This document shows positions 20,530 to 30,331 of a stretch of 64,000 nt of DNA, one piece after another. Source of the stretch: an uncultured Emticicia sp. (GTDB lineage Bacteria; Bacteroidota; Bacteroidia; Cytophagales; Spirosomataceae); contig NZ_CALCZQ010000053.1 in the NCBI RefSeq assembly GCF_937903345.1, positions 1 through 64,000 on the forward strand. Direction: 5' to 3'. Position 1 is the first letter of the stretch, and the number at the start of each line of letters is the position of its first letter. The notes under the pieces were generated by a model, which ran no database searches, had not been told where the DNA came from, and saw only the letters and a program-made list of their open reading frames with translations. The position numbers and the translations under genes are program-made.

Positions 20530-20885
20530 AAATGAGTGAAAAGTTTTGGTAAAAATATGATAATTCCGACAATAACTGCAACAATCGACATAATCAAAAC
20601 TGCGGCAGCCGCTAAATCTTTTACTTTTCCGATTAATTGATGATATTCGGGAGACACAAAATCACAGAGTTTTTCGATTGCCGTATTGAGTGTTTCTACT
20701 ACCAAAACCAAGCCGATTTGGGCAACTATAATCGCCCATTCAATAGATGACAATTTTATATAAAACCCTGCTGACAAGACAATTACGGCAACAAATACAT
20801 GAAATCTTGCATTATTTTCTTCCATCAAAAATCTAAGCCCAGCAAAAGCATGACGGAAGCTACGCAGCATTTTTAAGATTTGCAT
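20526..20885 (-). CDS. dgkA: Diacylglycerol/undecaprenol kinase family protein
   Basis: A 119-residue inner-membrane lipid kinase of the small DgkA fold. Three membrane helices are present, with the family signature ETLNTAIEKLCD and the downstream KDLAAAAVL. In Gram-negatives the enzyme phosphorylates diacylglycerol; in many other bacteria it phosphorylates undecaprenol, and the sequence alone does not decide. The gene overlaps the end of the DUF1361 gene by 26 bp with this ATG. A second ATG at 20870 would shorten the overlap to 11 bp. It is coupled by ATGA overlap to the following membrane-protein gene. Confidence 0.88.
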   Translation of the reverse strand: MQILKMLRSFRHAFAGLRFLMEENNARFHVFVAVIVLSAGFYIKLSSIEWAIIVAQIGLVLVVETLNTAIEKLCDFVSPEYHQLIGKVKDLAAAAVLIMSIVAVIVGIIIFLPKLFTHL

Positions 20886-21552
20886 CACGATTCGGAATTA
20901 AAATGAGCATAGAAATATACAGCACCGCTACAACTAAAGTAAACACCAGCGTTGTTTGAATGGCCAATGGATTTTGTATTGCTTGTAAAGATTTTCGTAA
21001 TAAATAAAATGGATGGGTGAATAAATCCCAACTATTGAATCTTGCAAAGCGTCCAAGGTATAAACCAAAACCCGATAACACTATACTTGCCGAAATGACT
21101 ATCCACGCAAAAACATTGTTAATAAACTGATTGAGCACTTGATGAGTCACTTGTAGAGAATATAACCCCGTACAGATTCCTGCCAAGGCCGCAATAAAAA
21201 AACCTACTGTATCGAACCACAAAATGTGTCTTTCAAATTCACCCAAATGTATCAAATCGGTAATCAGATATGGAGCATTCGGAAAAAACAGTAACCATAA
21301 AACCAAACTAATTAAAATAATAAGTTGCTTTGACTTGGTGACAGCTGTGGCCGAAGATAAACGGCGAGCTAAAAGAGCAAAAAATAATGGTATCCAAGCC
21401 AAAAACAGGTTCCATAGCAAAAATAAACCTCTGATTTGCTCGGTCTGTACGGCTCTGATAATCAATAACAAGCAGCACAAAGCCGAAAGCAAGGCCAAAC
21501 TCAAAGTTGCTCGGCTAATCCTGAAAAATTTTTTGATTTGATTCGACTGCAT
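20860..21552 (-). CDS. DUF1361 membrane protein
   Basis: A 230-residue protein with six membrane helices. FFPNAPYLITDLIHLG after the third helix and FGLYLGRFARFNSWDLFTHP before the last are the DUF1361 hallmarks. The function is unknown. The open frame extends to 21651, but the stretch upstream of the ATG at 21552 contains the ACTTTG-N5-CAAAGT palindrome and non-family sequence, so this start is preferred. It heads the operon with dgkA, the membrane protein and the regulator. Confidence 0.85.
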   Translation of the reverse strand: MQSNQIKKFFRISRATLSLALLSALCCLLLIIRAVQTEQIRGLFLLWNLFLAWIPLFFALLARRLSSATAVTKSKQLIILISLVLWLLFFPNAPYLITDLIHLGEFERHILWFDTVGFFIAALAGICTGLYSLQVTHQVLNQFINNVFAWIVISASIVLSGFGLYLGRFARFNSWDLFTHPFYLLRKSLQAIQNPLAIQTTLVFTLVVAVLYISMLILIPNRDANLKNAA

Positions 21553-21565
21553 TATTTTAAAAAGA

Positions 21566-21582
21566 ACTTTGTATTGCAAAGT
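21566..21582. promoter_or_regulatory. Candidate operator upstream of the DUF1361-dgkA operon
   Basis: ACTTTGTATTGCAAAGT, one base different from the copy before creD. Downstream on the minus strand both copies run into CTTTT(T)AAAATAAT. It lies 14 bp before the chosen ATG. Confidence 0.6.
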
Positions 21583-21666
21583 AAATTTTAAAAAATTCAT
21601 TTTGCAAGCATTTCTTATTTTTTTACAGAAATTTGAGTATTTTAAAAACAAACCAAATAAGACTAA

Positions 21667-23946
21667 CTAATCTTTTATCACTTTAAATGACTTAGAAAAA
21701 CCATCGGTGGAGATTTTCAGAAGATACATTCCACTTTCGGCTGCAATGAGTTTTGAGTCGAGAATAGGTTTTACTTCTTGCCAAAAAGCTTCTTTCTCCA
21801 TTATAATTCCGCCATTTATATTATGAAGTACTACTTTTACAAACTTATTCGTAAGGTCGTTTAAAGGAAAAATATCAATTGTTTGCTGAGTTGGATTTGG
21901 AGCAATGTTAAGTTCGGAAATACTGGGAGACACGCTCAAAACTACACAATTTGGCTTAATTATTTTTTCATAAGTTGAACTTAATCCTTCGGCATCGGTG
22001 GCAGTTAGTGTGACCTTATAAAAATACGTTTGAGCATCGCATGGTACAATATTCAAGACGGCCTCACCGATTAGACGATAAGATGATGTTACGAAATGAA
22101 TGTGGTCATCATGATATAGCAAAACCGACCATAAAAAACTAAGCTGTTCTTTGCTATGTTCGGCATCGGTTACTTGTGCGTTTAGATTTATCAAAAAATC
22201 TTTAGAATTATCAAAAACCTCTAATTTGTCAATAGTAGTGCTAATAATCTGCGGAGGTGTATTATCAACAAAAATATTCATCGTTTTAAAAGAAGAAAGT
22301 CCTGCTGCATCGGTCACTTTGACACTTGCACCATAGGTAGCAACTTTGCCTATTGAATTATACGTATGGCTTGGATTTGCATCAGTGGAAGTTTGTCCAT
22401 CGCCAAAACTCCATTCATATTTCAGGGATGTCCCTTCTGGGTCTTTTGAATCACTGGCTCTGAAATTTACCACCAAAGGAGCTTTTCCATATATCGGTGT
22501 GGCTGCTTGCACCACCGTCGGGCGTCGATTGGCATTCGGGTTATACGACAATCGCCTTATTTCGTGAATGTTAGGGTAAAAATAATTGGTATAATAAATT
22601 GCTCCATCTTTCGGATTGATGGCAAGTGAAGTTGGGTGAATATCACTTACAAAATCGATTACTTCTATCGGATTTCCTCTTGTATCGAATTTAAAAGCCT
22701 TTATCCAACCCTCATAATCGCCATGAAAATAAAGGTTTTGAAATTCTCTGGGAAACTGCTGAAAATTATACCAAATACCACCAATTGAGGCAATTCCAGA
22801 AAACTTATTACCTTTAAATTGTGGCGAACCAACAGCAAAAGCATCTCCATCTACTATTCCTTGTGCGAAAGTACCACGCCAATCAATGATAGGTTTTTGG
22901 TGGTTTTTTGGAAAAAATTTAGGGTCTTGATAAGATTTATTAACATAATCAAAACCTTCGTAAGTTGGCCAACCGAAATTTATTCCGCCATTTGTTGCTA
23001 CATTCATTTCTTCACGATGAGACCAGCCCACATCTCCCATATAGATGGTACCAGGGTTACCATCCGCCAAATTTGTACTTCCTGTATTTGGCTTAACTGA
23101 AAACCTAAATGGATTACGCAGCCCATAAGCCCAAACTCTCGATTTAGGCGAACGTGGACTTCCTGCCTCATAAAATGGATTGGATGATAAACCATTTCCC
23201 GTAGTTGGATCAATTCTTATTAATTTGCCATCTAAAGAATTAAGATACTGGCTTTTGTACGCATTAATATTCTCTTCTGGCTTTATAAATCCTAAACTAA
23301 CAGCTTCTTTAAACCAGTCGTTTTGGGTGTCATCAACCAGACCATCTGTGGCCAAGGCTGCATCACCTATCGTCGCCAAAAGTGTTCCGTCGAGTCCAAA
23401 AACCAATGAACCAACCCCATGATTATCAACCAAAATTGGAATACCCGTAGAAGGCGTTTCTCCGAGTAAAACTTTTCTTGAATTCAATTCAAGTTCAGTA
23501 AAATTACTTGAAATAGAAAGCGAGTAGCGTGTAATTCTTCCAATTGTAGTCTGAAAAGGTGTATCTTCTTGCATTTTATAGTCGGGTTTGCCGAAATTCA
23601 AAACATGATTGCGTTTGGCGGCATACAACAAATAAACATAACCATTTTTTAGAAAGTCGGGGTCGAGAGCCAGTCCATTGAGGCCGTGGTCGCCGTAGTC
23701 AAGTACTTCTTCGCTTATATCAATGATAGGCTTGGCAGATTTTACCCCATTTTCAACGATAAAAACTTTTCCACTTTTTTCCCAAACATACATTCTTCCA
23801 TTGGCGTCAAAAGTAATTCCAGTAGGGATTTTCCAATTATCAGATACGACTTCGTCAATAAAACCGGCAGGTTGAGCAAAGGAGTCAAAATGAAGAAGTT
23901 GTAGGATTAAACAAAAAAAAACAAACAAAAATATCTTTTTTGTCAT
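21667..23946 (-). CDS. PQQ-type sugar dehydrogenase with PKD and T9SS sorting domains
   Basis: A 759-residue secreted protein. A signal peptide ends near DSFAQ. A six-bladed soluble glucose-dehydrogenase-like propeller follows (about 30-460), with IPTGITFDANGRMYVWEKSG, DYGDHGLNGLALDPDF, RVWAYGLRNPFRFS and INFGWPTYEG. One PKD domain (about 470-560; YEWSFGDGQTSTDANPSHTY) and a second Ig-like segment precede a C-terminal type A T9SS sorting domain (about 680-759; LNIAPNPTQQTIDIFP). Known relatives oxidise aldose sugars with PQQ, or are hedgehog-interacting-like with unclear activity. Export and surface attachment via T9SS is a strong inference. A good promoter lies upstream. Confidence 0.88.
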   Translation of the reverse strand: MTKKIFLFVFFCLILQLLHFDSFAQPAGFIDEVVSDNWKIPTGITFDANGRMYVWEKSGKVFIVENGVKSAKPIIDISEEVLDYGDHGLNGLALDPDFLKNGYVYLLYAAKRNHVLNFGKPDYKMQEDTPFQTTIGRITRYSLSISSNFTELELNSRKVLLGETPSTGIPILVDNHGVGSLVFGLDGTLLATIGDAALATDGLVDDTQNDWFKEAVSLGFIKPEENINAYKSQYLNSLDGKLIRIDPTTGNGLSSNPFYEAGSPRSPKSRVWAYGLRNPFRFSVKPNTGSTNLADGNPGTIYMGDVGWSHREEMNVATNGGINFGWPTYEGFDYVNKSYQDPKFFPKNHQKPIIDWRGTFAQGIVDGDAFAVGSPQFKGNKFSGIASIGGIWYNFQQFPREFQNLYFHGDYEGWIKAFKFDTRGNPIEVIDFVSDIHPTSLAINPKDGAIYYTNYFYPNIHEIRRLSYNPNANRRPTVVQAATPIYGKAPLVVNFRASDSKDPEGTSLKYEWSFGDGQTSTDANPSHTYNSIGKVATYGASVKVTDAAGLSSFKTMNIFVDNTPPQIISTTIDKLEVFDNSKDFLINLNAQVTDAEHSKEQLSFLWSVLLYHDDHIHFVTSSYRLIGEAVLNIVPCDAQTYFYKVTLTATDAEGLSSTYEKIIKPNCVVLSVSPSISELNIAPNPTQQTIDIFPLNDLTNKFVKVVLHNINGGIIMEKEAFWQEVKPILDSKLIAAESGMYLLKISTDGFSKSFKVIKD

Positions 23947-23977
23947 TATAGCAAATAGATTTAAAGTAAAATATAAA

Positions 23978-24006
23978 CAAATTTATACATTAAGTTGTCA
24001 TACAAA
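23978..24006 (-). promoter_or_regulatory. Candidate promoter of the PQQ-type dehydrogenase
   Basis: On the minus strand TTTG (24003-24006) and TAAATTTG (23978-23985) are 17 bp apart, matching the Bacteroidota -33/-7 pattern. The ATG is 32 bp downstream. Confidence 0.55.
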
Positions 24007-24256
24007 GAGACATTAACAAAAAAATGAACCGTAAAATAAGTTAATTTTGTTTTTGATATCCATCAAGTATCAATTGTTCTTCTTAATTTTAAAAAAATCA
24101 GATAATAATGTAAAACAACTATTTTCAAATATTGCATATAAAATACTTATAGTCAGCTATTCAACAAACATTAACTTTATTATTAAATTACAAAACGCAA
24201 ATTAACGGCCTATAGAAAGCTATCATTTAGCATTTTAAATTTGGCTACCTTCACCA
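24007..24256. other. AT-rich divergent intergenic region
   Basis: The region between the two divergent promoters. It is very AT-rich with many A and T runs. No hairpin, repeat or frame worth naming was seen. Confidence 0.6.
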
Positions 24257-24264
24257 TAAATTTG
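24257..24264 (+). promoter_or_regulatory. Candidate uvrC promoter -7 box
   Basis: TAAATTTG lies 17 bp before the uvrC ATG. The nearest TTTGG (24240-24244) is only about 13 bp upstream, so the -33 assignment is doubtful. Confidence 0.4.
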
Positions 24265-24281
24265 TCATTTTACTTGTACGT

Positions 24282-26096
24282 ATGTCTGAAATAACATTTG
24301 ATTTTAAATCCGTCTTACCACAACTCCCAGAAGAACCCGGAGTTTATCGTTATTTCGATGAAACAGGAGAAATTATTTATGTAGGGAAAGCCAAAAATTT
24401 AAAGAATCGGGTAAGTAGCTATTTCCATAATTTCAATCGCCACGACCGTAAAACTCGTCGTTTAGTGGTTTGTATTCGAAAGCTCGAATTTACGATTGTC
24501 CCGACCGAATACGATGCTCTTTTACTCGAAAACACTCTCATCAAAAAACATCAACCTCGCTTCAATATCTTACTGCGGGACGACAAAATGTATCCTTATG
24601 TTTGTGTAACCAACGAACGTTTTCCGAGGGTAATTACCACTCGCCGAATGGAAGACAAGAGCAAAGGCAAACTTTACGGGCCATTTGTCAATTCAAGAGC
24701 AATGTATGCTTTACTCGAAATGTTTAGCCAGCTTTATACGATACGCACTTGTATTTTAAATCTTTCTGAAGAAAATGTGTCGGCCAAAAAATTTAAAATT
24801 TGTTTAGAATACCACATAGGAAATTGCAAAGGGCCATGCGAAAATCGTCAATCAGAGGAAGAGTATAACAAAGAAATTGAGCAAGTAAACCATATTCTGA
24901 AAGGAAACATTGCTCCTGCCAAGCAGTTTTTTGCACAAAAAATGCAAGATGCTGCCAGTAAATTGGCTTTTGAGGAAGCCCATCAGTATAAATTAAAATT
25001 AGATTTTTTGCAAAATTATCAGAGCAAAGCCACTGTAGTAAACCCAGCCATCAAGGACTTAGATGTATTCAGCATTGTTTCTGATGACAATTCGGCTTAC
25101 CTCAATTTCATAAAAGTAATCAATGGCACTATTACACAAAGCCAGACTTTGGAAGTAAAGAAGAAATTGAATGAAACCGAAGAGGAAATTTTAACTATGT
25201 TAATTGTCGAACTTAGACAAACTTATGAAAGTGAAGCAAAGGAAATTGTGACAAATATTCAGTTAGAAATTGATATGAAAGCCGAAATTGCGGTTCCACA
25301 AATTGGTGATAAAAGAAAATTGATGGAAATGTCGCTAAAAAATGTGATGTATTTCCAGCGTGAAAAAGCAGAACGTGAAGCCATTGCCGCCAGCGGGGCA
25401 ACCAACAAACGTGACCGTGTACTGGTAAAACTAAAACAAGATTTACAGCTAAAATCTCTTCCACGCCATATAGAATGTTTCGATAACTCGAATATTCAAG
25501 GAACGAATCCTGTTTCGGCAATGGTTTGTTTTATCAATGGTCAGCCTTCGGTGAGAGATTACAGGCATTATATTCCGAGAACCGTTGAGGGACCAAACGA
25601 CTTTGCAACTATGAAAGAAGTGGTAGGTCGTAGATATACTCGATTGATGGAAGAAAAAGCGGATTTACCAGATTTGATTATTATTGATGGTGGAAAAGGG
25701 CAACTTTCGGCGGCTTGCGATGCACTTAAAGAAATCGGAATTTATGGTCAAATTCCAATTATTGGCATTGCGAAGCGTCTGGAAGAAATTTATTTCCCCG
25801 AAGATACGCTACCATTATACATTGATAAAAAATCAGAATCTTTGAAACTCATTCAACGTTGTCGTGACGAAGCTCACCGTTTTGGTATTTCACACCACCG
25901 TGACCGCAGAAGTAAAAATTTCTTGATTAGTCGTCTCGAAAGTGCCGATGGAATTGGTAAACTGACTGCCTCAAAAGTTTTGAAGCAATACAAGACTATT
26001 ACAAATATAAAAAATGCCCCTGAAGAAGAATTAATCAAGCTGATCGGAAAAGATAAAACACATCGAATTAAAGAGTTTTTGGAGAAAGAAAATTAA
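24282..26096 (+). CDS. uvrC: Excinuclease ABC subunit UvrC
   Basis: A 604-residue nucleotide-excision-repair nuclease making both incisions around a lesion with UvrB. The GIY-YIG domain (about 15-95; EPGVYRYFDETGEIIYVGKA) makes the 3' cut. A UVR motif region lies near 200-240. The RNase H-like domain (about 380-540; IECFDNSNIQGTNPVSAMV, LIIIDGGKGQLSAA) makes the 5' cut. The C-terminal helix-hairpin-helix pair (about 550-604; SADGIGKLTASKVLK) binds DNA. The cysteine cluster CLEYHIGNCKGPCE matches the Fe-S-type site known in UvrC. Complete and monocistronic. Confidence 0.98.
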   Translation: MSEITFDFKSVLPQLPEEPGVYRYFDETGEIIYVGKAKNLKNRVSSYFHNFNRHDRKTRRLVVCIRKLEFTIVPTEYDALLLENTLIKKHQPRFNILLRDDKMYPYVCVTNERFPRVITTRRMEDKSKGKLYGPFVNSRAMYALLEMFSQLYTIRTCILNLSEENVSAKKFKICLEYHIGNCKGPCENRQSEEEYNKEIEQVNHILKGNIAPAKQFFAQKMQDAASKLAFEEAHQYKLKLDFLQNYQSKATVVNPAIKDLDVFSIVSDDNSAYLNFIKVINGTITQSQTLEVKKKLNETEEEILTMLIVELRQTYESEAKEIVTNIQLEIDMKAEIAVPQIGDKRKLMEMSLKNVMYFQREKAEREAIAASGATNKRDRVLVKLKQDLQLKSLPRHIECFDNSNIQGTNPVSAMVCFINGQPSVRDYRHYIPRTVEGPNDFATMKEVVGRRYTRLMEEKADLPDLIIIDGGKGQLSAACDALKEIGIYGQIPIIGIAKRLEEIYFPEDTLPLYIDKKSESLKLIQRCRDEAHRFGISHHRDRRSKNFLISRLESADGIGKLTASKVLKQYKTITNIKNAPEEELIKLIGKDKTHRIKEFLEKEN

Positions 26097-26266
26097 GAAA
26101 ACAAACCTGTAAAAATGCTTAGACTCTAGTAAATAGATACGGGAAACGTGACCGTACAAAGAAGCAATAAAACATTGATAATCAATGCATTGAAAAATTA
26201 ATTTATGACTTTTTTTTCAGTGCTTTGGATAATGGTGACTCTGTGCTTTACAAACTGGTTCTGATT

Positions 26267-28552
26267 TTATTTCATGATTAGGATACTCCTCGTTTCAAAA
26301 AAATTTCCATAAGTTAATTTAAAAATGTATCTACCGGGACCTAGGTTTGATAAATCCAGTACTCGACGTTCCGTTAGATTTGGAACTGGACTAGTATAAA
26401 TAAATTGCCCTCTACTATCATAGATTGTCAGCATAAAGTCCTTAACATTTTCTTTTGCTTCCAATGTAACTATACCATTGCTTGTCGGATTCGGATAAAT
26501 AACAATACCAGACAATTCGGTACTTGGCAAAAAAGAATATGCCCCTGAAAGGTTTGAACGACAGGTAAGAGTTTTATTTGACACTGTAAAGTTTCGAAGT
26601 GCAGTAACAGTAACAAAACTTGGAGCGTTAATTTTGATAAACGCTGTTTTATTTGTCGAAATAATTCCATCTTGCTTCCATTCATAGGACAAATCCATAG
26701 CTTCATTTTTCTGCTTAGCCTGCAAAGTATATATGCCTATTTGCGTAATTTCGGGAGTTTCAGGACGAGGCTTGATTGAGAATGTCACTGGTTCAGACTC
26801 TGTCGAAATACAACCATTTTCGTCTTTCTGTCTAACCGTAACCAAATAGTCTCCTACTGCACTAAGTGTGATAGTAGGGGCAGTTTGGTTGGTACTCCAT
26901 ATGCTTTCTTTCAGACTTGTCGATGCCAATGTAATAGTATTACCTTCACAAACGGCGACATCGCTCTGATAAATAACAGGTCTTCCGGGCAATGAAAGTA
27001 TTTTCGTTTGTATAATATTTGATTCAAGCGATGCACAGCCTATCGCACTAATGCCTTTCACACTATATGTGCTTGAGTTTTTTACAGTAATTTGTTTTTG
27101 AGTTTCGCCAGTATTCCACACAAATGTTGTGTAATCAGGGCTATCGGTCAATAAATCTGTACTCGTTCCTTCACAGAAAAACGGACTTTTTTTTGCGTAG
27201 GCAAAAGGCTTTGCAGCCGGAAAAACTTTATTTACATCAACGGTCGCTGTGAAAAAATAATTACCTGTTTTGTCTCTTAATACACTACTATATATACCTG
27301 TCGATGCCTCTAAAGTAGAAGTTGTAAGATTATTCGACCATTTTTGCGAACTATAAAAAGTGGGTAAACTAAGCGTAACTTTATCAGATACCTTACAAGA
27401 TGCAATTAACGGAACAATTGGTGAAGGCAAAAACGGGATAGATTGGCTAAAAAAGCTTGTGTCCATTTTAGTATTCCAAGCCTTTGCCAAATCCGAAATT
27501 CCTGAACCTGTAAAATGTACGCCTTCAGGGCGGGGAGTTTGAATAGAATCAGTATAAGGCCCTTCAAAAATATAGTCGGCAGGATTTATAACATTATTTT
27601 GTGCGTTGATTACAGCCGGATAAATTTGTTTTGTATTTAATAGGGATACACGAGCAAGCATCCAACTTATTTTTTTACCGGAGTCCAAACGACTTTTTTC
27701 AATTACCTTTCTGAGTGCAGTCTCATAATATTCTTGTGTAGTTTCAAGCTCAAATTCTGCTTCTCCTTGCTGCCACAAAACCGAACGCAACCCTAGTTGA
27801 GAAATATAATATTGCAGCGAAGTTCTCAAATATGAATAGGGTGTTTGGTTAGGAAATGTAAACTTAAAATATTGGTGTTTGGTAGAAACTCCGATCGAAC
27901 TACTATACCAATTTTCGATACTTGTTCCTTCATAAGCCACATTAAAAAACATGATTGGAACATTCAAACGTTTGGCCAACAAATCGCCTAGTTCACCCCA
28001 ACACCAAGCTCCTTGCCCACGCGGTGCAATAGAAGATGTTTGCTCAATGTGTGAAAAACTCCCAAAAGGAGGGATTTCATCTAAAAAGTCGATTTTTTGA
28101 TAATCAAAACAATTTACACGGTCATCGACTGAGGCTTTTTCACCAAAATTTCGTTTTCCTTCGGCATTTGATTGCCCTGCTATCAAAAATACTTCACCAA
28201 TACCTACTTTTTCGACAGAAGATTGAAAAACAATAGCCCCATTCTTCCAAGCTCGTACTTGTAGGTGATACCAACCACCTGTTGCTTTTATTGAGCCTAC
28301 AAAAGAACCATTTTGTGGTTTGTCAGAAATTAGCATCCATTCAGTAGCAACACCCTGGCCTTCTTGCACAGGAAAAAGTCTTGCTTCAATTTTTTCGACG
28401 GCATCTTCATAATTTCCTGAAATATAGACACTTGAACTATTATTATTATCTCTTTGAAAGACACTTCTTGTTAATGGCAGGTTAATCTTAATTTGGGCAA
28501 ATCCAGCAAGGTTGAAAAATACTAGGGAAAACATTAAAAAAAGGTTTCGCAT
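26267..28552 (-). CDS. SASA-type esterase with Ig-like repeats and T9SS sorting domain
   Basis: A 761-residue secreted protein. A signal peptide ends at LAGFAQ. The middle (about 120-365) is an SGNH/sialate O-acetylesterase-like domain: FLIAGQSNAEGKRNFG carries the nucleophile Ser, LWQQGEAEFE the oxyanion residues, and GVHFTGSGISDLAKAW the catalytic His. Tandem Ig/PKD-like cell-adhesion segments follow (about 380-660; VWNTGETQKQITVKNSSTYSV). The end is a type A T9SS sorting domain (IVIYPNPTSNGIVTLEA, LGPGRYIFKL). Relatives deacetylate sialic acids or plant polysaccharides; the substrate is not evident. Convergent with uvrC. Confidence 0.85.
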   Translation of the reverse strand: MRNLFLMFSLVFFNLAGFAQIKINLPLTRSVFQRDNNNSSSVYISGNYEDAVEKIEARLFPVQEGQGVATEWMLISDKPQNGSFVGSIKATGGWYHLQVRAWKNGAIVFQSSVEKVGIGEVFLIAGQSNAEGKRNFGEKASVDDRVNCFDYQKIDFLDEIPPFGSFSHIEQTSSIAPRGQGAWCWGELGDLLAKRLNVPIMFFNVAYEGTSIENWYSSSIGVSTKHQYFKFTFPNQTPYSYLRTSLQYYISQLGLRSVLWQQGEAEFELETTQEYYETALRKVIEKSRLDSGKKISWMLARVSLLNTKQIYPAVINAQNNVINPADYIFEGPYTDSIQTPRPEGVHFTGSGISDLAKAWNTKMDTSFFSQSIPFLPSPIVPLIASCKVSDKVTLSLPTFYSSQKWSNNLTTSTLEASTGIYSSVLRDKTGNYFFTATVDVNKVFPAAKPFAYAKKSPFFCEGTSTDLLTDSPDYTTFVWNTGETQKQITVKNSSTYSVKGISAIGCASLESNIIQTKILSLPGRPVIYQSDVAVCEGNTITLASTSLKESIWSTNQTAPTITLSAVGDYLVTVRQKDENGCISTESEPVTFSIKPRPETPEITQIGIYTLQAKQKNEAMDLSYEWKQDGIISTNKTAFIKINAPSFVTVTALRNFTVSNKTLTCRSNLSGAYSFLPSTELSGIVIYPNPTSNGIVTLEAKENVKDFMLTIYDSRGQFIYTSPVPNLTERRVLDLSNLGPGRYIFKLTYGNFFETRSILIMK

Positions 28553-28661
28553 CAGTAGGCACTATATTTTGTTAAAAAAATGACCGTAAATATACTAATA
28601 AACTTTAAAAAAAATATTTTTTGATTTGCAATCTGAATTTATAAACCTATTTTTTAATCAT

Positions 28662-29720
28662 TTAGTCTTTTTCGCTTAACCATTTTTTTACTTTTAACTC
28701 CCAATTGGCTTGCGATTGTAGATTAAGACTATGGTTCGATTCATTATCATATTGCTTTTGTAATAGATTCATTTCGCGGTAAGATTCTATGTATTCGTAC
28801 TGAATCATACTGTTAAGGTCAATTATATAATCGGCTTGCATTGTAGCAATTTTTTTTTTGAAACGCTCGGCTACAAAATTTGCAATATCAAAATGTAGCT
28901 GTTCATGAGCCAAGGCATAATCATTGACTGAATTAGGTAAAACCCAAGACATTCCACATACCATGTAGGTTTTTGTCGAAACTTTGGCTAAAATATAGCC
29001 ATCAATTACTTGAAAACTTGCTTTATAAGCAAAATTAGCAAAGATTGCAGCCCCGTAACGTGTGTTTACAGGTTTTCCCTTAAAATCATTCCAGTTGATT
29101 TTTCGGGTCTGATAATAAATTGTATCGTTATCATTCAAATCGTTTTCGGGGAGAAAAACGATTTTTACACCTTTAATAAGGGCTTCGTGCTTACTGCCAT
29201 TGAGGGTTAGCCATTTATCAAAAAAATCAAGCGATTTTATGAATAAAGAAACTAAAATAGACTCATATTTTGAATTAGGCATTTGTATGTCGGAACGCAA
29301 ATAAGTGGTGCTAGTGGTAGTCTCTGTAAGCGAAATTGTATCTTTTTTTCCTATTCTCTCGAATGCTACCTTTAGGTTTACCTGACCAGAAATATTGCCA
29401 TTTGACAACTTCGATTCGGTAATTTTTAGATCAAGAATTCTATATCTAATTAAAAGTTGGTTTTCTTTACTAGACAATGATTGAACAAGAAAAGTCTTAA
29501 TAATAGCCTCTATTCCACCAATAAAACCAATAGGTTCTTTCTGATTTGCAGCAATAAAGACTTGACCCATATTTTCTCGATGAATACGAGCATCGATGAC
29601 ATTTGTAATGCTAAAACTTGGATAAAAAGTTACTTTTTCGGGCTTAAGAATGAGTAATTTTTGACAATACCCTTTCGACCCAAAAATTAGTATGATATAT
29701 AAAATCTTAACTATTTTCAT
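28662..29720 (-). CDS. Secreted DUF922-like putative zinc protease
   Basis: A 352-residue protein with a signal peptide (1-19, ending GYCQ). The C-terminal half contains KINWNDFKGKPVNTRYGAAIF, then YALAHEQLHFDIANFVAERF. The HExxHFD arrangement with the preceding W-x-DF-x-G is the pattern of DUF922, a family of presumed metalloproteases. The N-terminal half (about 20-180) resembles no family I can name. No T9SS tail. Probably periplasmic or surface-exposed; the activity is inferred from the HExxH motif alone. Confidence 0.6.
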   Translation of the reverse strand: MKIVKILYIILIFGSKGYCQKLLILKPEKVTFYPSFSITNVIDARIHRENMGQVFIAANQKEPIGFIGGIEAIIKTFLVQSLSSKENQLLIRYRILDLKITESKLSNGNISGQVNLKVAFERIGKKDTISLTETTTSTTYLRSDIQMPNSKYESILVSLFIKSLDFFDKWLTLNGSKHEALIKGVKIVFLPENDLNDNDTIYYQTRKINWNDFKGKPVNTRYGAAIFANFAYKASFQVIDGYILAKVSTKTYMVCGMSWVLPNSVNDYALAHEQLHFDIANFVAERFKKKIATMQADYIIDLNSMIQYEYIESYREMNLLQKQYDNESNHSLNLQSQANWELKVKKWLSEKD

Positions 29721-29740
29721 TGATTTTTAATGTTAATCCA

Positions 29741-29956
29741 TCAAAAACTACTTTTAAGTGATAAACTAAAACTTGTATAAATGAACGAAAATGAATCAGT
29801 ATTACCCATATTTAAATGCCCTTCAAGCTTTTGACTGTATCCTACTTTGACTATCATAACTTTTGAGCTAAAATCCGAGCCAATATTTGGGTTAAGTGAT
29901 AATTTCTTAAACCTAAAGTTACGGCAATTGATTTCAACAAAAATGCAAAAAAACAT
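29741..29956 (-). pseudogene. Possible outer-membrane barrel C-terminal remnant
   Basis: A 71-codon frame whose second half (KVMIVKVGYSQKLEGHLNMG) alternates polar and hydrophobic residues. It ends in Phe (SLSLKSSF), as the last strand of outer-membrane barrels does. The first half is not coding-like and has no signal peptide. It may be the tail of a lost porin-like gene, or a chance frame. Confidence 0.3.
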
Positions 29957-30331
29957 TCGGGTGAAATGCTTTATCCTAAGAAAATAATTACCCAGTTTTT
30001 ATTCAATTATCAGGTTTAAATATGCTGTGATTCAAATCGCAAAACCTTTTTTCAAGAACAAGGTGTTGCATCAAAAATACATGTATTTGACTTTACTGTT
30101 TCTTTGTAAATATCCAAAACCTGACAATTGTTTATATTGATAAGAACAAAAATTATTTTGGTAATAAATTATTCGTCCATTTTTTTTCAAATTATCTAAT
30201 TAAGGATCAAGAATGTTATTTGTTAAATAACGACTGATATACATTTAAAGTATCTTAAAAATATCAGCGTATTTTGATAGTTAAGGGTTTTTTATTAATT
30301 TAGAATTTAAAATCCTCTTCCTTAAAAGATT
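29957..30331. other. AT-rich intergenic region
   Basis: 375 bp between the barrel-like fragment and the DUF1801 gene. No intact frame, hairpin or repeat stood out. It could contain more of the decayed gene upstream of the fragment. Confidence 0.5.
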
